A stretch of DNA of 64,000 nucleotides from CAIKZZ01 sp035604595 (GTDB lineage Bacteria; Pseudomonadota; Gammaproteobacteria; Steroidobacterales; Steroidobacteraceae), in the NCBI GenBank assembly GCA_035604595.1, contig DATNIE010000017.1, forward strand, positions 1 through 64,000, given 5' to 3'. The notes below the pieces were generated by a model. It saw nothing but the letters and a program-made list of their open reading frames with translations. It did not search any database and had not been told where the DNA came from. Of this stretch, positions 1-8,506 are shown one piece after another; position 1 is the first letter of the stretch, and each line of letters opens with the position of its first letter. A program made the position numbers and the translations under genes.

Positions 1-132
1 GCTCGGCGCGTGTTCGCGCACTCGCCGGTCGCCCGCCAGTCGCTCGAGGTCGGCGAGGTCACCCGGGACGAAGTCGCGCAGCGCGAGCCGCGCCGTCACA
101 ACGGGCAGGTCCTCGGGCGTTAAACTGCGCAC
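1..132 (-). CDS. GNAT-family N-acetyltransferase, N-terminal part only
   Basis: The reading frame runs off the left edge of the window, so only about 44 N-terminal residues are present. A GTG start gives a protein beginning MRSLTPEDLP, followed by TARLALRDFVPGD. This matches the first beta strand and turn of RimJ/RimL-type GNAT acetyltransferases (typically T-x-R-L-x-L-R-x-F-x-x-x-D). Such enzymes move an acetyl group from acetyl-CoA to an amine, often a protein N-terminus or a small molecule; the acetyl-CoA-binding region lies outside the window. The call rests on this short motif, and the GTG start is inferred because no ATG is available in frame. Confidence 0.6.
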   Translation of the reverse strand, partial: MRSLTPEDLPVVTARLALRDFVPGDLADLERLAGDRRVREHAPS

Positions 133-193
133 GCCTCAGAACCTCGCCACGTCGATCTGCGAATCCGATCCCATCGTCGCGCTCCCCGGGCCG

Positions 194-1623
<1,430 letters not shown>

Positions 1624-1627
<4 letters not shown>

Positions 1628-1857
1628 GCGGCGAGCGGGGCCCGCCGGCAGCCCGGCTTCGTCAACAGCATGTGCACGTCCCCGAGTTGGCGCTCGATGA
1701 AGCCACCTTCGCAGTAGCTCAGATAATAGTCCCACAGGCGCAGAAACGTCTCGGGATGGCCGAGCGGGCGCATCTCGCCCCGGCGGGTGTGGAAGTCGCG
1801 CCGCCAGTCGCGCAGCGTCGTGGCGCAATGCGGCCCGATGTCGGCGCAGTGAAACCG
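1624..1857 (-). pseudogene. Remnant of cyclopropane-fatty-acyl-phospholipid synthase-like methyltransferase (C-terminal 77 codons)
   Basis: The frame translates as IGPHCATTLRDWRRDF, then FLRLWDYYLSYCEGGF and IERQLGDVHMLLTKP. This is recognisably the extreme C-terminus of the cyclopropane-fatty-acid synthase family, in which H-Y-A-x-T-L-x-x-W and W-x-x-Y-L-x-Y-C-E-x-x-F are conserved. The family is normally about 400 residues, so the whole SAM-binding domain is missing. An in-frame TAG lies immediately upstream and no start codon or SAM motif is visible between it and htpX. The remnant stop overlaps the next start (ATGA), which suggests it was once co-translated with the FAD-linked oxidase. 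The usual Tyr in the HYA motif is Cys here, consistent with decay. Confidence 0.7.
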
Positions 1858-1869
1858 CTACAAAGCGGT
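1854..1869 (-). terminator. Hairpin after htpX, possible weak terminator
   Basis: ACCGCT and AGCGGT form a 6-bp stem around a 4-base loop. Read on the minus strand the stem is followed by TTTC. It lies about 90 bases downstream of the htpX stop, exactly where the methyltransferase remnant begins. The U-tract is short, so termination is only a possibility. Confidence 0.35.
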
Positions 1870-1960
1870 CGAGCGGCGCACGGCGGATGACAGCGCGGCG
1901 GCCGGCGCGGCCGCCGCACTCGCGGGGGGCACATCCTCGCCCGACACGGGCAACCTCGCC

Positions 1961-2848
1961 TCAGCCGGCGTGGCGCAGCGCCTCGATGCGCTCTGCGAGC
2001 GGCGGATGGCTCATGAACAGCCGCCGCAAGCCGGTCACCCGGTCCGGGCCGGCGATGCCGAACGCCTGCATGGTCTTGGGCAGACCCTCGGACTGCACGC
2101 GCTGCAAGGCCTCGAGTGCGCCGATCATCGCCGGGCGGCCGCTGAGCCGCGCGCCGCCCGCATCGGCCCGAAACTCGCGGCGCCGCGAGAACCACATCAC
2201 GATCATCGTCGCGAACACGCTCAGTACGAGCTGGGCGACGATCGTGGTGATCCAGAACGCCGGGCCTGGGCCGCGGTTGTCCTGGCCGCCGCGGAACAGC
2301 ACGCGATCGACGAGGTTGCCGATTACCCGCGACAGGACGAACACGAACGTATTGACGACGCCCTGGATCAGCGTCAGCGTCACCATGTCGCCGTTCGCCA
2401 CGTGCGTGATCTCGTGGCCCATGACCGCTTCCGCCTCGGCGCGCCCCATGCGGGCGAGCAGCCCGCTGCTGACCGCGACCAGCGCCGCATTGCGGTTCGC
2501 ACCGGTCGCGAAGGCGTTGGGCTCCGGCGACTCGAAGATGCCCACCTCCGGCATACCGACGCCGGCCGCGGCCGCGTGCCGGCGGATCGTGGCAACCAGC
2601 CACGCCTCGGTGTCGTTGCGCGGCGTCGTGATCACCTCGACGCCCATCGCACGCTTCGCCATCCACTTCGAGATCGCGAGCGAGAAGAACGCGCCGCCAA
2701 AGCCAAGCACTGCGCCGAAGATCAGCAGCGAGCCGAAGTCGATGCCACGGGCGCCGAGCCAGGGACCGACGCCCAGCAGGTTGAGCGTGATCGTGGCGAG
2801 AAACAGCACCGCGAAATTGGTTGCAAGCAGCAGCAGGATGCGGGTCAT
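1961..2848 (-). CDS. htpX: Protease HtpX, membrane zinc metalloprotease
   Basis: This 295-residue protein is an M48B inner-membrane zinc endopeptidase that degrades misfolded membrane proteins alongside FtsH. Two N-terminal hydrophobic helices (MTRILLLLATNFAVLFLA and a second near residues 30-55) are followed by a cytosolic domain. That domain carries the zinc site HEITH in VMGHEITHVANGDM, and the downstream RADAGGA segment supplies the third ligand region. Two further hydrophobic stretches follow the active site. The length matches E. coli HtpX (293). The start was set at the Met that begins the first membrane helix; the longer open frame upstream is low-complexity and unlike the family. In many gammaproteobacteria the gene is induced by envelope stress, but no Cpx site was identified here. 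Confidence 0.95.
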   Translation of the reverse strand: MTRILLLLATNFAVLFLATITLNLLGVGPWLGARGIDFGSLLIFGAVLGFGGAFFSLAISKWMAKRAMGVEVITTPRNDTEAWLVATIRRHAAAAGVGMPEVGIFESPEPNAFATGANRNAALVAVSSGLLARMGRAEAEAVMGHEITHVANGDMVTLTLIQGVVNTFVFVLSRVIGNLVDRVLFRGGQDNRGPGPAFWITTIVAQLVLSVFATMIVMWFSRRREFRADAGGARLSGRPAMIGALEALQRVQSEGLPKTMQAFGIAGPDRVTGLRRLFMSHPPLAERIEALRHAG

Positions 2849-3030
2849 GTAGGGCTCAGCCTCTTGGTTGACCGGCAGTATCGCAAACCGGCGGTACGCG
2901 GGTATGGGGCTTGGCGAGGGCAATTCAAGCGGGGGGCTGCCCTGCTGCGAGGATTGACTCTGGAACGCCGAATGACGAAGATCGGAATACGAACCAGAAT
3001 TCACTGATCCCGACGACGGGCGGGGGAATC

Positions 3031-3390
3031 GTGACGCGATGGGCGGGCGATAGGCGGTTGCCCGGGTCTGCGGACGGGCCGGGTTCCCGTCCCTGGACGT
3101 TCCTCAGCAACCACGGCCACGTGCTGGTATTCCTTTCGCAGGACCCGGACGCCCGGCTGCGCGACGTGGCCCAGGCGGTGGGTGTCACTGAGCGCGCCGT
3201 GCAGAAGATCGTGGCGGATCTCGAGGCGGCCGGGATCGTCGCCCGCGAGCGCACCGGTCGGCGCAACCATTATCGGGTCTACACCGAGCGCCCGCTGCGC
3301 CATCCGATCGAGGCCCACCGTACGGTCGGCGCGCTGCTCGCGATGCTGCTCGACCGCGCCGAGCTGCGCCGGCTCGCCGAACAGCCCTAG
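3031..3390 (+). CDS. Winged-helix MarR-like transcriptional regulator
   Basis: A 119-residue protein whose central part (about residues 25-85) is a winged helix-turn-helix. LSNHGHVLVFLSQDPDARLRD gives the first helices, VAQAVGVTERAVQKIVADLE the recognition helix, and GIVARERTGRRNHY the wing. It lacks the long dimerisation helices of classical MarR proteins, so it resembles small stand-alone HTH proteins common in GC-rich proteobacteria. The GTG start was chosen because GGGGGA lies 5 bases upstream. Its stop codon shares the bases CTAG with the stop of arnD on the other strand. Control of the neighbouring arn genes is possible from position alone, not shown. Confidence 0.75.
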   Translation: MTRWAGDRRLPGSADGPGSRPWTFLSNHGHVLVFLSQDPDARLRDVAQAVGVTERAVQKIVADLEAAGIVARERTGRRNHYRVYTERPLRHPIEAHRTVGALLAMLLDRAELRRLAEQP

Positions 3391-4292
3391 AGCGGCGGCC
3401 CCTGGAGCGCGAGCGTCCCGCTGCGCCCGGGCACCTCGCCGCGCACGACGGCATGCCGTGGCAGCCGTGTGCCAGCAACCTGGCGGCGCAGCTCGGCGAG
3501 CGTGACGAGGCGGTGGCCGCGCGCCCGCCACGTGTCGACGAGCCGCAGGAACTCAGCCGCGAACCGCTGGCCTTCGAGCTCGGCATGCAGCGTGAACACG
3601 TGGGCTCCGGCGGCGGGTGGCGCGGCGGTCAGGTCGAGGAGCCTGTCGATCGCACCCGCCACGTCCAGATCGTCGACGCCCACGAGTTCATCGAGCGTCG
3701 GAAGGGTGGTGGGCAACTGCGGGCAGCGCGCCTGGTAGCTGCCGAGCGCGGGAAGAAATGGGTGGCTGCCGCGCGAGTCACTCGCGTAGTCGAGCTCGAG
3801 TTCGTCCTCGAGCGCAAAGAGGTGTTCGTTCACCTGCCAGCCGGCGGCGCAGTGGGCCCGGGGCGCGGCGCCGAATGCTTCGCGGTAGGCGTCCACCGCC
3901 AGCTCGACCTGGCGGCGCGTCCAGGCGGCGTCGCGGGTCGCGGCGTTATCCTGCCAGTAGACGTGGTCGTAGCAGTGAATGCCCGTTTCGTGACCGGCGG
4001 CCGCCGTCGCGGCCAGCACGCCCCGGGCGCGCCGTGCGATGTGCGGCCCGGGCAGCAGCACGCCGTACAGCAGCGTCCGCAGGCCATAGTGGCTGACGAC
4101 CGAAGTGCGCTGCACCTTGGCCAGGAATCCGGGTCGGAACACGCGGCGCAGCGCCCGCCCCGTGTGATCGGGTCCCAAGCTGAAGTAGAAGCTCGCGGCG
4201 ATGCCACGCGCGTTCAGGGCCGACACGAGCCGTGGCACGCCCTTGAGCGTACCGCGGTAGGTGTCGACGTCGACCTTGAGGGCGATGTCCAT
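3387..4292 (-). CDS. arnD: 4-deoxy-4-formamido-L-arabinose-phosphoundecaprenol deformylase ArnD
   Basis: This 301-residue protein has the NodB-type polysaccharide deacetylase fold. The start LKVDVDTYRGTLKGVPRL carries the metal-binding Asp pair of ArnD, and FYFSLGPDHTGRALRRVF is also ArnD-like. GIHCYDHVYWQ supplies the metal-binding histidines. It removes the formyl group from undecaprenyl-phosphate-L-Ara4FN on the cytoplasmic side of the inner membrane, pulling the pathway towards L-Ara4N. It is the last gene of the arn operon, 41 bases after the ArnA dehydrogenase gene. The C-terminus overlaps the convergent regulator by the tetranucleotide CTAG. Confidence 0.93.
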   Translation of the reverse strand: MDIALKVDVDTYRGTLKGVPRLVSALNARGIAASFYFSLGPDHTGRALRRVFRPGFLAKVQRTSVVSHYGLRTLLYGVLLPGPHIARRARGVLAATAAAGHETGIHCYDHVYWQDNAATRDAAWTRRQVELAVDAYREAFGAAPRAHCAAGWQVNEHLFALEDELELDYASDSRGSHPFLPALGSYQARCPQLPTTLPTLDELVGVDDLDVAGAIDRLLDLTAAPPAAGAHVFTLHAELEGQRFAAEFLRLVDTWRARGHRLVTLAELRRQVAGTRLPRHAVVRGEVPGRSGTLALQGPPL

Positions 4293-4333
4293 GGTCCGGT
4301 CGGCAGACGCGCTGCATCGCGCGGTCGGGCCCC

Positions 4334-5398
4334 TCAGGCGGTGCCGCGCGGGCTGGTGTCGATCAGCTGTGCGGCAGCGGTGACCTCGGCCGCGTAGGCG
4401 TCGAACACCGCGCTCAGGATCTCGTCCATGCCCGCGTGCGGTGCCCAGCCGAGGTCTGTCATCGTGTTTGCGATCCAGGGCACGCGGCTCTGCACGTCCT
4501 CATAGCCCTTGCCGTAGAACTCGGCCGAGCCGACTTCGCGGATCTTGACGCTCTGGGCCTGCTTCGCGTACGCCGGGTGCTGCTTGCCGATCTCGATCAT
4601 CCGCTCGGCGAGTTCGCGTATCGACACGTCGTTGGCGGGGTTGCCGATGTTGTAGATCTTGCCGGTGCCGATCCCATTCGAGTTCCTGATGATACGCATC
4701 ACGGCGTCGATCCCGTCGTTGATGTGCGTGAAGCAGCGGCGCTGCCGGCCGCCGTCGACGAGGCTGATGTCCTCGCCGCGCGCGATGTGCGCGAGGAATT
4801 GCGTGGCGACGCGGCTCGAGCCTTCTTTGGCCGTCGCCAGCGAGTCGAGCCCCGATCCGACCCAGTTGAATGGCCGGATCAGCGTGAAATCGAGCCCGTC
4901 GCGTTGCCCGTAGGCCCAGATGATCCGGTCCATCAGCTGCTTGCTGCAGGAGTAGATCCAGCGCTGCTTCTCGATGGGGCCGAGCACCAGGTTCGACCGC
5001 TGCGGGTGGAACTCGCCGTCCGGGCACATGCCGTACACCTCGGAGGTCGACGGGAAGATCACGCGCTTTTTGTACTTCACACACTGCCGGATCAGCGGCA
5101 GGTTGGCCTCGAAGTCGAGCTCGAACACGCGCAGCGGCTCGCGCACATAGGTCGCGGGCGTCGCGATCGCCACCAGCGGCAGGATCACGTCGCACTTGCG
5201 GATGTGGTATTCGACCCATTCGTGATTGATGGTGATGTCGCCTTCGAAGAAATGGAAACGCGGGCTGCCGATGAACGGCCGGACGCGGTCGTCCTGCATG
5301 TCCATGCCCCAGATCTGCCAGTCGGTATCGGCGAGGATCGTGCGGCTCAGATGATGGCCGATGAAGCCATTGACGCCGAGGATCAGGATCTTCTTCAT
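4334..5398 (-). CDS. arnA: UDP-glucuronate decarboxylase (ArnA dehydrogenase domain as a separate protein)
   Basis: The 354 residues correspond to the C-terminal half of E. coli ArnA, an extended short-chain dehydrogenase. GVNGFIGHHL is the NAD-binding loop and PSTSEVYGMC carries the Ser-Glu catalytic pair. YSCSKQLMDR is the YxxxK motif, and YEDVQSRVPWI holds the conserved Arg involved in decarboxylation. It oxidises and decarboxylates UDP-glucuronate to UDP-4-keto-pentose. In E. coli this domain is fused to the formyltransferase; here it starts on its own ATG inside an ATGA overlap with the preceding formyltransferase gene, so the two are probably made in equal amounts by translational coupling. 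Confidence 0.93.
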   Translation of the reverse strand: MKKILILGVNGFIGHHLSRTILADTDWQIWGMDMQDDRVRPFIGSPRFHFFEGDITINHEWVEYHIRKCDVILPLVAIATPATYVREPLRVFELDFEANLPLIRQCVKYKKRVIFPSTSEVYGMCPDGEFHPQRSNLVLGPIEKQRWIYSCSKQLMDRIIWAYGQRDGLDFTLIRPFNWVGSGLDSLATAKEGSSRVATQFLAHIARGEDISLVDGGRQRRCFTHINDGIDAVMRIIRNSNGIGTGKIYNIGNPANDVSIRELAERMIEIGKQHPAYAKQAQSVKIREVGSAEFYGKGYEDVQSRVPWIANTMTDLGWAPHAGMDEILSAVFDAYAAEVTAAAQLIDTSPRGTA

Positions 5399-6363
5399 GG
5401 GCTTGTTGCTCTTGCTTGAGCCCGCGGCTGCGGGCGAGCGGGCACGGGGTCGGGCCCGAAAGTGGCGACGAAGCTCCGGCCGTCCAGCCGTTCGTCGTCG
5501 AGGTAGGCCTCGGTGAGTTCAAGCCGCCCGCCGTCGCCGCACTCGGCGATCAGCGCGGGTCCCTCGGCGTACAGGTGCGGTCCGGTGCCGCCGGCGGGCG
5601 CGGTGCTGGGCCGCCGCCGCGTGCGGTGCACGCGGATCAGCGACTCACCGAGCCGCGCGAAGGCGCCCGGAAACGGCGGCGCCACGGCACGCACGAGGTT
5701 GTGGATGCGGGCGGCGGGCCAGTCCCAGCTGAACTCGCCGTCGGCAGGGGTGCGGCCGCCGAAGTAGGAGCCGTGCGCGAGGTCGAGCGGCCGCGCCGAG
5801 GCGGTGCCGGCAATGAGCGCCGGCAGGCTGCGCCGCAGCACGGTCACGGCCGCGTCCGCCACCCGCTGGGAGACGTCGAAGGCCGTGTCGTCGGGGCCGA
5901 TCGGGACGCGCTGCTGGTCGACCAGCGCACCGGCGTCGGGTTTGGCGGTCATATAGTGCAGGCTCGCGCCCGTCTCGGTCTCGCCGTTGAGCACAGCCCA
6001 GTTGATCGGCGCGCGGCCGCGGTACTTCGGCAGCATCGAGCCGTGAATGTTGAGCGCCCCGCGCCGGGCCGAGCCGAGCACGTCCGCCGGCAACATGCGC
6101 CGGTAGTAGAAGGAGAATATGAAATCCGGTCGCAGCGCCGCGAGCTCGCGGCCGAGCGCGGGGTCGGCCGGGTCGGCCGGCGTCGCCACCCGGCTGCCGG
6201 CGCCGCGCGCGACCTCGGCGACGCTCGCGAACCAGCGCTGCTCGTTCGGGTCGTCCTCGTGCGTGACCACTAGCGGCACCGCCACGTCCGCCTCGAACAG
6301 CGCACCGAGGCAGCGGGCCCCGACCTCGGAGTACGCGAAGACGACGGCAGTGGCGACGGTCAT
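5395..6363 (-). CDS. UDP-4-amino-4-deoxy-L-arabinose formyltransferase (ArnA N-terminal domain as a separate protein)
   Basis: This 322-residue protein is a methionyl-tRNA-formyltransferase-like enzyme. LNIHGSMLPKYRGRAPINW contains the catalytic Asn and His, and KPDAGALVDQ contains the catalytic Asp. The C-terminal OB-like domain (RIHNLVRAVAPPFPGAF) completes the family layout. It formylates UDP-L-Ara4N with N10-formyltetrahydrofolate as donor. The ATG lies within an ATGA overlap with the arnC stop. The open frame continues upstream into arnC, but the family start FAYSEVGARCL fits the chosen Met. A generic sugar N-formyltransferase would look similar; the arn context decides the call. Confidence 0.9.
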   Translation of the reverse strand: MTVATAVVFAYSEVGARCLGALFEADVAVPLVVTHEDDPNEQRWFASVAEVARGAGSRVATPADPADPALGRELAALRPDFIFSFYYRRMLPADVLGSARRGALNIHGSMLPKYRGRAPINWAVLNGETETGASLHYMTAKPDAGALVDQQRVPIGPDDTAFDVSQRVADAAVTVLRRSLPALIAGTASARPLDLAHGSYFGGRTPADGEFSWDWPAARIHNLVRAVAPPFPGAFARLGESLIRVHRTRRRPSTAPAGGTGPHLYAEGPALIAECGDGGRLELTEAYLDDERLDGRSFVATFGPDPVPARPQPRAQARATSP

Positions 6364-7367
6364 GACTGCTGGTCCAGCAATTTGCGGCGCTCGACGGCAT
6401 CGCTCGCGGGCGACGGCGACGCGTCGGGGATCGATTCGAGCACCGCGCCGATGATGTAGCGCGGTCGCTGCCGCACCTGCAGGTAAATCCGGCCGATGTA
6501 CTCGCCGAGCAGGCCGATCCCGAACAGCGCGATGCCGAGGAAGAAGAATACGATGGCAAACAACGTGAACACTCCCTCGACCTCGGGTCCCTGCACCAGC
6601 CGCCGGACGACCAGGTAGACGACCAGCGCGCCGGACAGCAGCGACACGCCGAGCCCGACGAGCGAGAACGCCTGCAGCGGCACGGTCGAGAACCCCGTCA
6701 TCAGGTCGAAGGTCAGGCGGATAAGCCGGTACAGGGAGTACTTCGAGGCGCCGGCGACGCGCTCGTCGTGCTTGACCTCGATCTCGATGGGGTTCGCGGC
6801 GTAGAGCGAGGCGAGAGCCGGGATGAAAGTGACGTTCTCGCGGGTCGCGTTGATCGCATCGACGACGGTGCGGGCGTAACCGCGCAGCATGCAGCCGTGA
6901 TCCGCCATCTTGATGGGCGTCGCGCGCTCGCGGATCAGGTTGACGAACCGGGAGGCGGTGCGGCGCCACCACATGTCCTGGCGGTTGCCACGCCAGGTGC
7001 CGACGTAGTCGTGCCCGGCCTCAAGCTGCGCGAGCAGTTTGGCGACCTCCTCGGGGGGATTCTGCAGATCGGCATCGAGCGTCACGACATAGCGGCCGCG
7101 CGCACGGGCGAAGCCCGCGAGGATCGCGGCATGCTGGCCGAAATTGACCTGCAGCAGGATCACGCGCGTCTCGGCCGGGCGGCGCGCAAACTGTTCGCGC
7201 AGCAGCGCCACCGAGCCGTCGCGGCTTCCGTCGTTGATGAACAGCACCTCGTAGCGCCGCTGCAGCCCGTCGAGCGCCGCGTACAGGCGCTTGAACAGCG
7301 CCGGCAGCACTTCTTCCTCGTTGTAGACGGGAATGACGACGGACAGGATCGGGGCGGAGTCGTTCAC
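6360..7367 (-). CDS. arnC: Undecaprenyl-phosphate 4-deoxy-4-formamido-L-arabinose transferase ArnC
   Basis: A 335-residue GT-2 glycosyltransferase. LSVVIPVYNEEEVLPALFKRL begins the Rossmann-like domain, with LDADLQNPPEE as the metal-binding DxD and SKYSLYRL ahead of the membrane region. Two C-terminal membrane helices (around residues 230-260 and 270-300) anchor it in the inner membrane. It transfers L-Ara4FN from UDP to undecaprenyl phosphate. The GTG start at the VNDSAPIL end has GAGG about 8 bases upstream; an earlier TTG that would overlap arnB was not preferred. Its stop overlaps the next gene by ATGA. Confidence 0.92.
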   Translation of the reverse strand: MNDSAPILSVVIPVYNEEEVLPALFKRLYAALDGLQRRYEVLFINDGSRDGSVALLREQFARRPAETRVILLQVNFGQHAAILAGFARARGRYVVTLDADLQNPPEEVAKLLAQLEAGHDYVGTWRGNRQDMWWRRTASRFVNLIRERATPIKMADHGCMLRGYARTVVDAINATRENVTFIPALASLYAANPIEIEVKHDERVAGASKYSLYRLIRLTFDLMTGFSTVPLQAFSLVGLGVSLLSGALVVYLVVRRLVQGPEVEGVFTLFAIVFFFLGIALFGIGLLGEYIGRIYLQVRQRPRYIIGAVLESIPDASPSPASDAVERRKLLDQQS

Positions 7368-7377
7368 GGTCTTGCCC

Positions 7378-8502
7378 TCAGCGCGCAACGAGGTCGAGCA
7401 CGGCGTCGCAGACGCGGTCGACGTCTCCGGTTGTCATCGCCGGAAACAGCGGCAGCGTCACCGTCTCGGCCCCGATCCGGGCGGCGTTCGGGAAGGCGCG
7501 CGGATCGTGGCCCAACTGCCGATAGTAGGTGAGCCCCGGTATGGACGGGTAGTGGATCCCGAGCCCGATGCCGCGCTCGCGCATCCGCGCCACGAATTCG
7601 TCGCGCGAGTAGCCGAGCCGGCCGAACGGGACCAGTACGGCAAACAGGTGCCAGCTGTGGCCCTCATCCCCCGAAAGCGGCAGCACGTCAGGCTCGAGTC
7701 GCTCCCCGAGCCGCGCAAAATAGTGGCGCGCGAGCGCGCGCCGCTGAGCGTTCGAGCGCTCGAGCGACCGCAGCTGGCCGATCCCGACCGCGGCCGCCAC
7801 GTCCGTCAGGTTGTACTTGCCGCCCGCGTCGTAGACATCGACGTTGCCCGCCGCATCCTTGCTGATGCCGTGAAATCGCTCGCGGCCGATCGGCAGCGTC
7901 AGGGTGTTATCGGCGTAGCTGAGCGCGCCGCCCTCAACGGACGTCATGTTCTTGTTGGCGTGGAAGCTGAAGCAGGCAATGTCGCCGAAACTGCCGATCA
8001 GGCGGCCGTGGTAGCGGGTGCCTATGGCGTGCGCTGCATCTTCGACGACCCTGAGGCCGTGCTCGCGCGCCAGCGCGTTGATGGCGTCCATGTCGGCCGC
8101 CAGGCCCGCGAAATGCACTGGCATGATCGCACGGGTGCGCGGCGTCACGGCGGCGGCGATTGCCGCGGCGGTCGCGTTGCGCGAGCGCAGCTCGACGTCG
8201 ACGAACACCGGCTGGGCCGCGAGGCGCATGACGACGTTGGCGGAGGCCGCGAAGCTCATGGCCGGCACGATCACCTGATCGCCGGGACCTACGCCGAGCG
8301 CCTTCAGCGCCATCTCGAGACCGCCGGTCGCCGAGGTCATGACGCGTACCTGGCGTCCGCCACCGAGATACGCGGCGAGCCCGCGCTCGAGCTCGAGCAC
8401 CTTGGGTCCGGAGGTGATCCAGCCGGAGCGTAGCACTGCGACGACGTCGGCGATGGTCGCCTCGTCGATCGTCGGGCGGGTGAACGGCAGAAAGTCTGGC
8501 AT
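7378..8502 (-). CDS. arnB: UDP-4-amino-4-deoxy-L-arabinose--oxoglutarate aminotransferase ArnB
   Basis: This 374-residue DegT/DnrJ/EryC1 aminotransferase uses pyridoxal phosphate to convert UDP-4-keto-pentose to UDP-L-Ara4N. FLPFTRPTIDE and DVVAVLRSGWITSGP open the protein as in ArnB. VVEDAAHAIG is the PLP-contacting segment, and CFSFHANKNMTSVEGG carries the lysine that forms the internal aldimine. IHYPSIP is the family's C-terminal substrate motif. The start lies 4 bases after the arnT stop. The short gap and shared strand place it in one transcript with arnT and arnC. Confidence 0.94.
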   Translation of the reverse strand: MPDFLPFTRPTIDEATIADVVAVLRSGWITSGPKVLELERGLAAYLGGGRQVRVMTSATGGLEMALKALGVGPGDQVIVPAMSFAASANVVMRLAAQPVFVDVELRSRNATAAAIAAAVTPRTRAIMPVHFAGLAADMDAINALAREHGLRVVEDAAHAIGTRYHGRLIGSFGDIACFSFHANKNMTSVEGGALSYADNTLTLPIGRERFHGISKDAAGNVDVYDAGGKYNLTDVAAAVGIGQLRSLERSNAQRRALARHYFARLGERLEPDVLPLSGDEGHSWHLFAVLVPFGRLGYSRDEFVARMRERGIGLGIHYPSIPGLTYYRQLGHDPRAFPNAARIGAETVTLPLFPAMTTGDVDRVCDAVLDLVAR

Positions 8503-8506
8503 TGTG

